64,000 nt of DNA, from contig CAKJVC010000072.1 in NCBI GenBank assembly GCA_918026815.1, positions 124,001-188,000 on the forward strand, in the 5' to 3' direction. Below are positions 22,434-34,764 of the stretch, piece after piece. Numbering within the stretch: position 1 is the stretch's first letter; the number at the start of each line of letters is the position of its first letter. Position numbers and translations under genes: made by a program. Source of the DNA: Chalara sp. BL73. Taxonomy: Eukaryota > Ascomycota > Leotiomycetes > Helotiales. The notes beneath the pieces were generated by a model, which worked only from the letters and a program-made list of their open reading frames with translations, had not been told where the DNA came from and ran no database searches.

Positions 22434-25400
22434 TTTCTTGGACTGGTTGAGAATGCAATATATGTCAATGATGGTTCTCGTGCAGGGCCCCGCCCCAGGG
22501 AACGTGGTTCATGGTGTGAGTGAAATTCGCGCACACTCATCTCGCCCAACTTGCAGCTAACCTTTCAAGTAACGAGAATAAATGAAATATTGAAACGTTA
22601 TCCCTTGAAAGATTAATTTTCAAATCTAAATTTGGGCTTAATCTTGAAATCCAAAACATCGGTGCAAGTGGAAGAAAATTAAACGCTAATAGGAGCCTCT
22701 GTCGACTTCTAACATTTTGTAAAGTCGGGTGCACAAATTTTATTTGCCGACACCGCAACCGTGGCATGCTGGTCACCGAGTAGCCAATGAACAAGGAATT
22801 TCTGTCACAAGAACTCAGCTTCCAGACACCAGGCGAGATTTCGATATCTCCCAAAATGGATCGTTACGCCAAGGAGCTTCAGCAGAGCTAGTAGTGGGAC
22901 TCGATTGGTCCCATGGATCTGAATTCTAAATTTGAACAATCGACGGCCCAAGGCCCGCATGTGACGATGTTCCAGATATGTATACTTCATAAAGAAGACA
23001 TTTGGACAGTCAAGGTTCAAATTTGATTTTCATTGGGCGTCATACGATCCAATTCAGCAACCACAACACAGATGGATGAGGTGTCTTAGTTTGCGTAGAC
23101 CCTTAAATTTGTCCGTCATCTTCATCAGCAACTGTGCCGTTGCGCGTCTTTTCTGTCGAACTCCCGATATGACTGTACGATTGGTGGTTCGACTCTTTTG
23201 TGGAAAGCATATGGTTCATGATAATCTTAATCTCGCACAGTGTATTGGTAATGTATCCTCTCGAGGCTGAATGACTGCGACATATTCGTATGAAATATCA
23301 CGGTTGGCAGTCGTCGAGCGTCAAATCTCCAATTCAGCGTAAGACATTGTTGATAGAACCAGCCTTGCCAACTAAAAGCAGGGATATGCAAGGTAAGCAA
23401 TATAAATATATATTCTTAGGTAGGCTGCAGGTGCGCAACACAACAGAAATCCGTAAACAGCAAGTCAGATGGTAAGAAGCTCCCAAGAAAATTCCAATAG
23501 ATCATAGAACTACTATACTAGAACCAGCACGACACCGCTGCATGGAAATAACCATGGAAATAACTCGAAACTAGAAATAGATTTTGCATTAACAGCATGA
23601 AACCATACACTCCCTCTGACCAACAAAGAACTCTCATTGTCTGGCGATGAAGGATTTCCATGATTTTGACAAAGGTGGACTAAACCTCGTAGTACAAACT
23701 TGGGAACGAGGAGATGAAGCTTCCGTGCCATCCGCGTTTAAATAGTGAGGTGCATATCCCTCTTCACAGACCGCTAAATGTTGGAGGCTGCTGGAGCACG
23801 AAAAAACAAGCACTTGCCACGTCCACTTTCACATATGGTTCAGCTTTCAGTCTCGACAATCACCAGCGGCCAGCTTTAAATTTCTGTGATTGTTTAGATG
23901 AACATCCACAGTGGTAAGTGTAAAAATTTCGAATCGTCAGAGGAGGATTCATCCCAGACTCAGTTGCATTGCATGTGTGAGGCGCCAACGCTTTAGCTAC
24001 CTGCACTTGATTAAAATATGCTGTGTACCTTTCCGTCACTGAAGTGCTAGCTGAGCGCTTTCATTGAAATTAGGGACAACATGTCGGCAACAGCAAGGCG
24101 ATATCTAAAGCAAGATCTCATGCGCCGTCCTCTGCGACCGAGAAATAGAGGGCCGATATCTGACAAAGTTATTACTTTTTCACTTCATCGTATACTCCTC
24201 AATGTTTGATCAACGGTGAGACAATTTCATAGACTTACTTTTTTACGGACTAAACTGACTTCTCGTTTTATTGAAAAGTGTGTAACATCCAGATATCGAT
24301 TGCGACAAAAGGGTTAATTGTTGGCTGTTGGTCTTAAGATCGGGCCTCTAATTTCTCAGCTAGAGAGACCGTCCTACTGGCAGGAGACAAGCATTCCCAA
24401 AATTGGGAACTGGGTCCCCTTTCTCTTGGAAGTAAACTTTTCTGGAGCTTCCATTTCTTCTGTCTTTTCAACCTAAAGTGTGCATGAACCGCGGCCGTTC
24501 TTTCTTTCATTCCATTTTAGTGAATCTTCAGAAGATAGCGTCTCACTCGTTTGCCACTTCAAATAGAAGTGTGGGCCATTTCGTGGAAGCAGTGAGCTGA
24601 TATAACATGAAGCTAGACGGTTAATCTCCGGAGTGCCCAACTGTACAGTACTGTTTGGGTTACGAAGATTGCAGAAATTTGCAGACCACAGGCGAGAGGA
24701 TTGGGCCTCGGATTTGTATAGTACACGACTTTCGCCGCCCCTCGGTCAGCCATATCCACAGTCCCAATATTTTTCGCGCCGAAAAAGGAGCCGTTTCTTG
24801 TTATACAATCCAAAAAGTGACGAGAAAGAAATGGGGGGTGTTTTAATTTATTTGCAATTGACTAGTGCCGCGATTTATTATATGGTGTGATGTTGAAATT
24901 TCCCTTCCCAACCATGCTTGAGAATGCAATGTTTGTTGCAGTCTTGACTGATGAGGCTTGAATGCCGAGTCTCGTTCTGACAAAAAGGGAGCTCTGACAA
25001 ATTCACATGTCAAGCCTAAAGGTGTGGCTGGTGTGGTTACAGTCCTACTTTTACAGTCCTGGACCAGTTCCGGATCCAGTCCAGTACTACCGTCCAATCT
25101 GCAGGGCCATTCAACGATCAATGCGCGACACTAGCGATGATCCTTAGCTGGTAGGGCATATGTGAGCCGTTCAAAATACTGTACTGCACTGCACTGTACA
25201 TATGCTGTGAAACTCTAACGGTGAAGCAGGCATAATAGGGTAAGCCGGGAGGGGAAGTTGACCTGTCGGGTTCTTAAAGGGCTGCAGGATGTCGGATGTC
25301 AAGAATATGTCCAACACAACTCGGCTTTTAGATCAAGAGAGAGCGTGGACAGGAGTTCGGCATGGTTACTTCTGAGAGGCACGGGGATGAGGATGAGGAT

Positions 25401-25988
25401 GAAGATGAGGTGATGAGGTGAGCCCCGGAACGAGCCTCTAGCATGATCGGCGCCAGGCCACCCAGCATATTTACCTGTCCGGTATTATTTTCCGAGGCTG
25501 GGCCCCTGCAGCCGGAAAGAAAAAAAAAAAGAAAAGGGAAATGCCCAGTCAAAGCAATTGTAGAAAGCTCAGATTATTTTTATCATCACTTATGCTCTAA
25601 ATCTCCATGGAAACAGAAGGGTGAAGGGTGAAAAGAGAAGAAGAGGGGGGCTAGGTGGAATCTGTTCTGCTTTAGCGATGCGTCGGATAGGAAAGGATTG
25701 GATTGGATTGGATAGCATGATTAAAGAAAGGAAAGATGAAACGAACACAATGACGACACCCTGAAAAATAAAAAGATAAGGGCACGGCACAGCACAGCAT
25801 ACAGTAGCATTACAGTAGCATAACACGATAAGGGATGGAGATTAGCCATCATCAGCCCCAGAAATTTGATGGGTGAATGAATGAATGAGTGACTAAGGTC
25901 CAGCCAACGAACATTTCCCCCTCATTGTCCTGCTGACGCTATTTATTTTATTTTATTGTTAAAGCTATTTTTGTATTCTGTCGCAGAG

Positions 25989-26012
25989 TGATTGATTGAT
26001 TGATTGATTGAT
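25989..26012 (+). repeat. (GATT)n microsatellite
   Basis: About five and a half uninterrupted copies of the tetranucleotide. Confidence 0.85.
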
Positions 26013-26117
26013 AGATGAAAATATCCCATTCTGATTCAACAAAACGGATGACGATTTCTTTCAATTATCACGTCTTCACATGTCAAAATGGCGGGGTGGG
26101 TCTTACATACTGTATCA

Positions 26118-26149
26118 TAATAAGAATAATAATAATTATTATTATTATC
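26118..26149. repeat. AAT/ATT palindromic microsatellite
   Basis: A run of AAT units turns directly into ATT units, so the tract can fold into a perfect AT hairpin. It is followed by CAC units. Confidence 0.8.
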
Positions 26150-26657
26150 ACCACCACCATTTATCCCCTTCCCACACACAAACTCACCCCTTGAACACGG
26201 GCTGATTTGTGGCCCTTGCCGTAGCACCACATTTTTTTAGTCACATTTCTAAGTAAACCTCCTTCCCATAGCTCCTCCCTTAGATTTTGACCAAATCAGA
26301 GCTGCACATCGTTACATGTTGTTGTTTGGGGCTCCGTCCCGCCTGTAAATCCAAGATCTAGGCTCATCGTAGCTGCTTCCGGTCGTGAGATAAAAACAAG
26401 GTAATCCACCCCACCGCGCACATGCTAAATGCTTCTTCCTTTCTCTGTGGCGCAACCATAATCACCCCTGTAAGATAGCACCATACCCATACCAGACCAG
26501 ATCATAACCATACCACCTCTTCTTCTCCCATATATTCCTCGCGCGTACACCACCACCATCATCATCATCACACCTTCTTCTATTCATTCCAGACTTCAAT
26601 TCCCACACTGAATATTGGTGTTACCTAACACACAACCAGATCTAGAGACAAAGAACC

Positions 26658-26763
26658 GTAAGCCACCCTATCTAATCCTAACGCCTCTATCATGCAAGGC
26701 ACCCATAAGGGCTTGGAAGTCTCACAATTTAAGCCAAAGCAGCTAACACTCGACTTGCTGCAG
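26658..26763 (+). other. Probable 5' UTR intron of the CAP20 gene
   Basis: Donor GTAAGC at 26658, branch-like GCTAAC at about 26741 and acceptor CTGCAG ending at 26763 define a 106-nt intron 41 nt before the start codon. It removes an upstream ATG at 26692 that would otherwise open a 246-aa out-of-register frame. Inferred from signals only. Confidence 0.5.
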
Positions 26764-26804
26764 AAAACTGTACGCCCCTTTCTGAATCTCCCAAAACTGC
26801 GATC

Positions 26805-27432
26805 ATGGCAACTCAAGTCAACGGCGAGAAGCCTCCTACTTCCTCTGCCTCTATCAAGGTACGACTTGCCTCTCTTCCGCATCATCCGGAAGCAATACAT
26901 CCGAAGCAAAGCTAACCATCTCTCCCTCATACAGCACTTTTCCTCCATCCCAGTTGTTGCAGACGGCATATCTACCTTCAAATCCAACAAATATGGCGCC
27001 AAGTCCCTCGACTTAACTTCTGCTGGTTACGAAAAGTTCGTGAAGCCAATCGTGCCATATCTCTCCGGCCCATACCAATATGTCTCCCCCTACGTCCAGA
27101 AGGCCGACTCCATTGGTGATTCTGCCATCTCGAAGCTTGAGACCAGGTTCCCTGTTGTCAAGAAGCCCACCGGCGAGATCATCAACGACGGAAAGACCAT
27201 TGTCTTCTCATTTACTCCAGTAAAGAAGGGCTTCGAGACCAAGGACTACCTCCTCAACACCTATACCACCGAGTTCAACAAGAGTAACGAGAAGGGCTTA
27301 CTTGCATATGGGAAGGCGGCTGTGGGTACGACCTTGATCGTCTCCGTACATACTTTCTACTGGTTGAAGAGCTTTGTGGGCAAGACAGGGACGGAAGCCA
27401 AGGAAGCCACCAACGAGAAGCTCAACAACTAA
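26805..27432 (+). CDS. CAP20: Perilipin-like lipid-droplet protein, CAP20 family
   Basis: Two exons, 26805-26858 and 26935-27432, with a 76-nt intron, give 183 aa. The protein begins MATQVNGEKPPTS and then shows the CAP20/MPL1 layout: a helical perilipin-type region with YEKFVKPIVPYLSGPYQYV and VQKADSIGDSAISKLE, then a conserved FPVVKKPTGEI stretch, and a C-terminal hydrophobic helix around VGTTLIVSVHTFYWLKSFV. Length fits the family (about 180 aa). These proteins coat lipid droplets and control lipid mobilisation. In plant-pathogenic fungi they support appressorium turgor; whether this fungus infects plants cannot be told from the window. The open frame from 26692 is longer, but it reads through the intron in the wrong N-terminal register; the short first exon is the family-like start. 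The gene stands alone, with over 2 kb of non-coding DNA on each side. Confidence 0.93.
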
Positions 27433-29867
27433 ATTGCGAACGATACCCACTCTCTTCTTTTCTCTTGGTTTTGGGGCGGGCATGATCCGGATTGACCCGG
27501 CGGACGGGAGATCTTGGATGGGAACGTCAAGAAAACAGCTATTCTTGGAGGTGCAGTATTTCCTTGGGTTACCATTGTTGGTGGCGGATTTGGTTGATAG
27601 CGGAACATGGAATTTTGGTTTTTCCCAGTAATGCATCATTGCGTGGATTTGCGTAACATGGGGACTGGAGTACAACGAAGGACGGATTGTGGCGATTCTA
27701 TATTACGAATCATAGACTTCTCTTCTCATGCCTTTCATTGATTTAAATGTTCTACTCTTGGTACAGTTGTGTCTAGCTGTAGTGTATAGTGCCATTCTCA
27801 GAAGCATTTACCTTCCTGTTAGTAATCTCAATGGACCCCTCTATCGACCACCTCCAGCGCTCAATTGCGCAGTACTATCTTCAATCGGGGTTCAATCATA
27901 ATGAATTACTAGTCCCAATCGCATTTCAACCTCTATAATCTTGATCAATACATATCAATTGAATCAGAGATACCGGGTACAAAACGAACCTCCTAAGGTA
28001 TACGCATTCAGAAGGACCCCTGCCCCTCATTTTCACATGCTCCATCGCCAAACCTTTTTCCCTGGTCGCCACCTCAACACTCAACACCACGCAAACGACA
28101 CACAACATCGCTGACCTGGGTCTCGGGGGTCGGGGCCACCCAGCGCTAACAACGGAACCGCGTCCCCTTATCAAAGAACGAACCCGCCTCGCCCCAGGGG
28201 GGGTTAGGCCCGGGGAAAAGCCGTTATGCGAGCGGGCGTGCAGGGAGCGGTGACAGGTTCAGATTGCGGTGCCGGCTGCATTCGAGCGCATGCAAGATGT
28301 CGGGGAGCCGCACGAAAAGGTATTTTTCTACGGGCTTTCCTTTTTTTTTCTCCCTTTCTTTTGCCTTTTTTGATTTGATTTTTCTTTCCCTATTCTTTTT
28401 CTTCTTTTTTTTTCAGATCAAGAAACGAGGCGGGCCGTGTAGAAAGTGTGGTGCCTGGTTTAAGAGTCGAGAGGCAGCTTTCTGCTATTTTTTTTAATAA
28501 AAAAAATATATATATATACACTTGGCCGTGATTAGGTAGTCCCGGCCTTTTTGCTTTCTGCTGAAACGATAGGTGCTTCGCGTGCGTGTTTGTCCGGGAA
28601 AGGGGGAATTGAACTAGTTGAAGGTTTTGCTTGGATGCTTCCGGGATGAGCTTTATTGGGTGATGGTCTCGCTATGCAGAGCTTCCCTTACTGTACGCGA
28701 GCGTTTTCGGCTTAGTTGTGCCTGTAAGGTTCAAGATATGTTTGCAGGCCTCGCTTAGCTTGTTGACCTCCTTTTCGCGGGTGAGAAGCAAGCTCCTCCT
28801 TGTCAAGACCAGCATTAAGCCTCCGAAAGCTGCGAGTATGTTACATTCTAGGAAGGATGATTTTATTGGCTAATTCCTGCCGTTCATGTTACACAGGAGT
28901 TTTGTTTTTGTCGAAATGTGGCTGGTATAGCCATGCAAGTCAGCATGTGATGTAGACTGACTTTACGCGATATAATCTACGGCAGTCCCCAACCTCTATA
29001 CGCTAATACGAAAATGATGTCGTATCTCTAAGTGCAGGTGGGGTGCAGTGAACTTAGCGGGGCAATTCTTTTCTTGCTCCTTGTGGAGGCAGGTGTTACA
29101 AACGTCTGCGCTTAGAAGAATGTCGTCTTACTACTCCTCTCGATATTTCTCTAATAATGGGAAGTACTACGTGTCTCGACCTACGTCACATTCTACGGAC
29201 TAGTATAGTTCTATAAGCCCGCAATACTACTATGGGGAACTCCTGACCATATGGATCTGTATGTATCTCGCCTACGGATCTGCGTAACGCATATTCCGCC
29301 GTAGGTTAGTTCGTAAAGGGTCCGGAGCGCCTAATCACCGCCCTTCCGCCGCACAAGAAGGATCCGCCCCGACCGAGTGCGACCCGATCACGAGCAGCGT
29401 ATTTCAGGATTTGGAGCTGGTAAGAGCCACCATGCTCGTGGGTTCCTTCGAGTGAGTAACCCGCCAAACTCCTAATTCAGCTGGACGGATGCCTATCTAA
29501 AGAGTCTGAGAAGAGGTCGCCATTCTCCTTTGGCACGAGATAATGTGGTCTAGGGAATCGGTATACCTTGTAGTGCCGGGTGATGAGTAGAGGCTTAGGA
29601 GGCATCATGTCTATGGTGTTGAACTACTCATTCCACGTTGCAGTCAGCCAGAAAACCCAAGCAAGGAATTTAATTCAGCATCCATATTCAAGTATCAATC
29701 TTATGCTTTCGAAGAAGGGCTCTTCTCCCCCGTCCCTTTTCGGCTCTCTTACCCATAATCTATTCTCATCGTCAAGAATCCAGTGACAGCCACGAAGGAC
29801 AGGACCGATAGGAAATGGCGCAAATTGCTTCAACTGCCCAAATATCAAACCCTATTGTTACAAAATG
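27433..29867. other. Long intergenic stretch
   Basis: No gene recognised. There are T-rich runs at about 28340-28415 and an A/T microsatellite at about 28490-28518. The part around 28980-29500 is less AT-rich and peppered with CTAC/GTAG words but gives no open frame. Confidence 0.45.
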
Positions 29868-31208
29868 CTAAAGATACAGCAAAGTCGTTAGTACGCTACT
29901 TAGTAACAAAACATTGAACCACAGTGCCTCAGCTATCTCCAATCTGCTACCAGTCCCCAAGTACTCAACACTTTCAGTGTTGTTTCGGCTCCCACCCTTC
30001 CGCCCTCCACCCTCATGCGGGACATAGCTCGTTGTCAAAGACGCGCTCTCCCCGGTCGCCGACGCCGTAAAGCCACCCAGACCGAGAATAGCGTCCCCCA
30101 GCTTCGGCTCCGCAGCCTGGGCCCCTGCGTTGGGTTGAGATATCTCGGCTTCTTGCTTCGCGGTCTGATACGCCGCTACTGGAGTTGGGAGTGGTTCCAG
30201 AAATATGCTTGTTCCAGTGATTGTGGTTAGTGTTCCACCTTGGCTGGCTGTTTTGGTATAGGCCTGCGTGGTGTAGGCGAGGGCGTGGCTCCGGGTATGA
30301 TTGATAACGAGAATGCTTCCGGAAGGATCTAGGGATAGGGTGACCCCGGAAACAGTGACTTGATGGCCCGCAGAGAGGGTTTGCGTGCCCAGGGTAACTT
30401 CTGAGATTGTATCAGCGGTGATACGTGAGCCTCCATGGTCTGGGATGGCTGAGACAGCAATGGAAAATGGGGAATCGGTGGATGAAACAGGCATGTGTGA
30501 AGGGGCATAATTTGATGCTACTTCTGACACGGTTATGTCTGTTGTTTTTGACGAAATTTCTGTGGTGGAAGGTAGTGTCGGAAGCTTTGGAGGGATATCT
30601 CCCAAATCTCCAATTACAGATGGCAGAATTTGTAGTGATGACGTGATTACAGGCGTATGTGAGGGAGCATAATTTGATGCTACTTCTGACACGGCTATGT
30701 CTGTTGTTTTTGACGAAATTTCTGTAGTAGAAGGTAATGTCGGAAGCTTTGGAGGGACATCTCCCAAATCTCCAATTACAGATGGCAGAATTTGTAGTGA
30801 TGACGTGATTATAGGCTGGAGCGGCTCGGGCACGTTTGTTGGAGAGAAGCCCTCTTGCAAAGCAGTTGTCACCTCCAAAGGCGCGCTCGTTATCAATGTT
30901 TGAATCAGGCTCTGGGCTGTAGAACCCAAGGCACTGGCTACAGGAGGAGGCGGCGTATGAGGCGGAGCAACTACCGCCAAAAGAGCCAATGATGTGCTTG
31001 CCTCTCCATCATTTGAAGAAGTGGTGGACTCTATGCTGATTAACTTATGGGCTTCGACTCCCAGATCCCCTCCGGCTGGTTGAAGAGATACACCATTTTG
31101 TAATGGAATTCCACTTAAAAGGGAGGTATTTGTGGTTGAATTGAAAAGCTGAATCGCAGCCTCCACTGTACCTAGAAAGAGAATGATTCCTATCATGCTA
31201 TCAAACAA
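29868..31208 (-). CDS. Ser/Thr-rich secreted protein, probably GPI-anchored
   Basis: Single exon, 446 aa. The start MFDSMIGIILFLGTVEAA is a signal peptide. The body is rich in Ser, Thr and Pro, with a Pro run (HTPPPPVA) and several Asn-X-Ser/Thr sites near both ends. A 54-residue unit beginning near PVITSSLQILPSVIGDLGD is present twice in tandem (DNA units 30490-30651 and 30652-30813). Further on, the stretch TLSAGHQVTVSGVTLSLDPS belongs to a motif common in fungal cell-wall glycoproteins. The C-terminus ends in a hydrophobic segment (ALWFNVLLLSSVLTTLLYL) after a small-residue/Asn region, as in GPI-anchor signals. The likely place is cell wall or plasma membrane; no enzymatic domain is visible. 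An upstream ATG is not apparent. Confidence 0.85.
   Translation of the reverse strand: MFDSMIGIILFLGTVEAAIQLFNSTTNTSLLSGIPLQNGVSLQPAGGDLGVEAHKLISIESTTSSNDGEASTSLALLAVVAPPHTPPPPVASALGSTAQSLIQTLITSAPLEVTTALQEGFSPTNVPEPLQPIITSSLQILPSVIGDLGDVPPKLPTLPSTTEISSKTTDIAVSEVASNYAPSHTPVITSSLQILPSVIGDLGDIPPKLPTLPSTTEISSKTTDITVSEVASNYAPSHMPVSSTDSPFSIAVSAIPDHGGSRITADTISEVTLGTQTLSAGHQVTVSGVTLSLDPSGSILVINHTRSHALAYTTQAYTKTASQGGTLTTITGTSIFLEPLPTPVAAYQTAKQEAEISQPNAGAQAAEPKLGDAILGLGGFTASATGESASLTTSYVPHEGGGRKGGSRNNTESVEYLGTGSRLEIAEALWFNVLLLSSVLTTLLYL
30490..30813 (-). repeat. Two tandem 162-bp units inside the wall-protein gene
   Basis: Units 30490-30651 and 30652-30813 differ at only a few positions and encode 54 residues each. 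The unit length is a multiple of three, so the frame is kept. Confidence 0.92.
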
Positions 31209-32406
31209 GCTTCAAAATAGTATAAGATCCTAAGTTTATACAGAGCAGTTGCGATATATGAAAGTTCTAAAGGGGATGGTGGAATATCTACTATATCCAA
31301 ACCTCGCCCCCAAGCGGCACAGTATTTAACAGCCTTACAAGTGCTCCTAAGCAGTCTTGACCACTAAGGCAACCGCAGCCTAAGCGACCATAGCCCGGCT
31401 TAAGGCGATAACTTAGCAATCTTTATATCATGTACATGAAGCCATGACATACTCCCTGCTGCACAAAGTATGCTGAATGATACCTAGTGAAAGACGGCAC
31501 TTGACCGAAGTTAATATTGCAGTGACTCTATCCAAACATGGGTTACATGGGTTACATTCTCAACCCTTAAGTGAACTCGGGCGTATACCCGCCCAATTCC
31601 GTGTCTTCTAATTAATTTATGCAGCGTCGGATATATTGCTTTAGTGGAACGGGCCGATAGAATGTGGGAAGATATTGCATACGCGCTTTGATGTAGTCGC
31701 TTATCGCGAGCTATTCTGCATAGATGAGATGTAGGAATGTTTGGATTGTTGCATGAGTACCGATGACGGCATTAGTTGAAGGAGATATTTCTAGCTGTTG
31801 TAAGCCCCTACGAACCTAATGGACGTAATCCTTGAAGAAAGATTTTGGGGGCGGTCCATCAGGCAACATGTTGGCAGGAGCGTGTATGCTTGGAGTGGCT
31901 TCCCAATTACGGCAACCATGCCAAAGATGTTTCCCTTGCTGGATCGTGGGATCAACCAGAACGACAGTTGGGTTTCAAGTTGTTAGAAAGTATTTTATGT
32001 TCGACCAATGTTGTATTTGTGGATGGAGAGAAATAGCATATACCAATCGCTCCTTTCTTAGTTGTATCTGTGGCTTCAGCTTTTCTCAGCCAAAACGAGG
32101 CTCTTGTCCTCGTGATTCCTACGATAGCCTTCTCGTTGTCCCACTTCGACAAGTTGTTCAAATCATCCTAAGGCTTTTTCAAAATGTTGAAATTTTCAGC
32201 CTCTGTAATCGCTTTGGTGAAAGTCTGGGTTGTCTCAAAGTATCTTGCAGTTGGAAAACGGAGGGTAAGCCGCTTTTGCTGCTTTGTGACTATGTCCAGA
32301 ATTTTTGGATCAATCTATCTATCCCTAATGTTGTACCAAGCGTAATTGAAGATGTATTTGCGGAAGAAAGCAGGCTCGGTGTCTAATTTGGAGCCTAGAG
32401 CATCGA
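31209..32406. other. Intergenic with possible decayed sequence
   Basis: No intact gene. Between about 31830 and 32390 both strands carry medium frames. On the minus strand, 31952-32161 includes KWDNEKAIVGITRTRASFWL, which looks protein-like but is not identified. It may belong to the same degenerate element as the adjoining helicase remnant. Confidence 0.35.
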
Positions 32407-33720
32407 TCATGTCGCGAGATAGGTCTTCGACGACGTATAGCTGAAAGTAGCCGTATTATCAGGCACTCTCAATAAATTCCTTAGATCCTCTTCTTTGGAC
32501 AATTCTATTTCCTGTACCTCCCTTGAAGCAGAATACGTGAGCCTGGTCACATTGGTTCGGTTGGCACGCTGCTCTCGCTCCTCAGGTACTCTTCGGACTT
32601 CGGGCCAGCGAAGAGGGGTTGTGGTCACCTGCATGAAATCTGCTAGTAGTCTGAGATGTGGCCATGCTTCAGATAATTTCTTTATATGTCTAAGATACTG
32701 ATATACCATGTCCGAGTTTGGGTAAATACTTTCTATTTACCGCAGTAGCCCAGAATTCTTACTTGCGAATGTTCTACTACTCCTGAACCTCTGCAACACC
32801 CTGCTTGCTATAGATATCGCTGGTAGAGTAGGAAGCATCCATCAGTTTCTCCTGGATATATTCATAACTATCAGCTGCTATCTTCCCACATGTTAATCAA
32901 GAACAATTCATAACAGCAGGGAGGAAGGCGAAGTGGTGGAGGAGAAGATGAAAGGCAATATATCAAAACATAGCCGAGACTGGTCTGGCCGCTTCGAATC
33001 AGCCTCCGGCATGAGGCTTTGCCTTCTTGGTTCCAATTGGTCTTGTGTAACATACGAGCTGGCCTAGGAGTCGGCAGTCGCGCAAGAGTATTGAGTGCAG
33101 CACGCGCTGGATACTTTGGCGTCACCCGGATTGGGCAACCATTCACCACCATCGGCACATTGCCTCGAGACGGCTTTTGTTAGTTTGCGGCTGAGTTTGA
33201 GAAGGTTCTGCTGCTCCCGGAAGCAAAAGCAGCGCCTAATCGGAGTCCAAAGCCCTTTGAGAAATGAATCCGGGTTCCATTATGAGGAACGCAAGTAAGT
33301 AAGTAGACTCAAGATCCGGGACAGACTTCCAAAAGAGGGGATATTCCACACAAGGAATCTACTTACGCCAGAAAGAGAGTGCGGTGCCTCTTCATTCAAT
33401 GGCAGCGCAGCAACTAGTGTGACAATCAGTGGATTCTTGAAGGAATAAATTGGTGGCTTTGTTACTCTCTCTTGCGACTTCTAAGATATCTGGAAAGCCA
33501 TTGTCATCTGGTTATTCCAGATTAAGTTCATCTGTAAGGATTACTTACTACCTGTAGAGGCGACAAGTTGAATCATTCTCCCTTTCTTTCGTAAGCGCCT
33601 GATAATCCCTTTCAAGGTTACTGTTTCTCCAGAACCCGCAGCTCCCGTGAGAAAGATATTATCCCCTTCACAGCTTTTCTGACAACGTTCACCTGCTTAG
33701 GCGCAAGTTAAATTATTGTC
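32407..33720 (-). pseudogene. Degenerate PIF1-like DNA helicase
   Basis: Minus-strand translation of about 33700-33550 reads GDNIFLTGAAGSGETVTLKG and continues RRLRKKGRMIQLVASTG, matching PIF1 helicase motif I and Ia, but with Glu in place of the Walker A Lys. About 130 bp further, AALPLNEEAPHSLSGV fits the following PIF1 motif (AAxxLxGxTxHSFxG) in decayed form. Stops and frame changes break the frame. A 100-aa minus frame at 32407-32709 may be a later part of the same protein. PIF1 genes of this kind occur in fungal Helitron transposons and as free multicopy families; no Helitron Rep domain or hairpin terminus was recognised here. Inactive because of the lost lysine and broken frame. Confidence 0.6.
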
Positions 33721-34764
33721 TCCTCCACCTCTACCAGTACGGGAGGTTTTTGCCGCATAAACCCTGAAGTGCTCTACTGAATTTTCAATCTCTTTGCTAG
33801 ACCATTGCCTTCCTGATCTGAACTATTGGTAAGACCGACATAGTCGGATGTCCTTTTGGAAGTGGTAATTGGACATGCCATGAGGCGAGGGTCGCCCGTG
33901 ATATTGATAACATAGGGCACCCAGGGACTTGAGATTAGAATATGGAGGCTTGATATTTGTGCTGCAGCGAACTGGAAGAAGCCACGGATTCTCTTGCAGA
34001 TTCAGCCAACCTTTTTGTTTTTAGTAATTATTATATTGGATATCGCCAGATATACCCTTGCCGACACTTTGCTCCGACTGACAAACCCCAAATTTGCATG
34101 TCGGGAATACGCTCTAAGAATATCGAAGGTTGGTGTATATTAGCAGTTCCAGGCTGAGAACCAATTTCTGGCATGGGTAGAGAAGCACGCTCCAACAGGG
34201 TTGATCTTTGCCATTCCTCCCATGCTTGATCAGCCTTGGTTCTGGCTTCATAGCCAATGTGTTTGGCATTTGGGAAACCCCCGACGTGCTACTGACGTTC
34301 AGGCCAAGGTCGGAATATCCCAGTTTCCCTACCTCGAAAGAAAACGTAGGCTCTTTGAGAGACTACTTTGCCATGGCGGGTATTTTGCTCTTCGATCTTT
34401 GATCCGTGTTCTGTGATATTTCATAGAAAAGGGTTGGATTTGAAATCTGCATTGATCTTTCTTCAGCTGAACGATCTCCCAGGCGACATATCTCAAAACG
34501 ATACATAATGAATATCATCAGCTGAAGCCTCTCACATTCGTTTAGGACGCTCGCGTCCAAAAAACGCGAGGTCACGAGTGTTGCGTCACAAGCGGCCGCA
34601 TATGGTGGTTGCTGTGGAGAGCTTCTGCAGGGGTCTTGGAGCTTCAAGGAACTTGGAACCTACATGCTCCTTCGTCCTAATACCACTTCCATATCTCCTT
34701 CTTTCTAGGAAAAAAGTATATCTAGAACTCAAGCACTGAAAATCTGAGATCACAAGACCACAAA
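33721..34764. other. Intergenic
   Basis: No gene recognised. The last 150 bp are the likely promoter/leader of the RPEL gene. Confidence 0.45.

Larger units (their letters stand above)
22434..26657. other. Long AT-rich intergenic stretch
   Basis: About 4.2 kb with no convincing gene on either strand. Short frames lack motifs. From about 25400 on there are simple repeats, and the last kilobase before 26805 is pyrimidine-rich, as expected for the promoter and leader of the strongly predicted perilipin gene. Confidence 0.45.

Noticed and set aside
22076..22549. 157-aa minus-strand frame
   Set aside because: It runs straight through the palindromic MITE, so it is a chance frame.
25980..26160. 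Tetra- and trinucleotide repeats as a CRISPR-like array
   Set aside because: These are plain microsatellites without spacers, and the genome is eukaryotic.
26692..26934. Longer N-terminus for the CAP20 gene from the ATG at 26692
   Set aside because: It depends on retaining two likely introns. The spliced start at 26805 gives the family-typical N-terminus and length.
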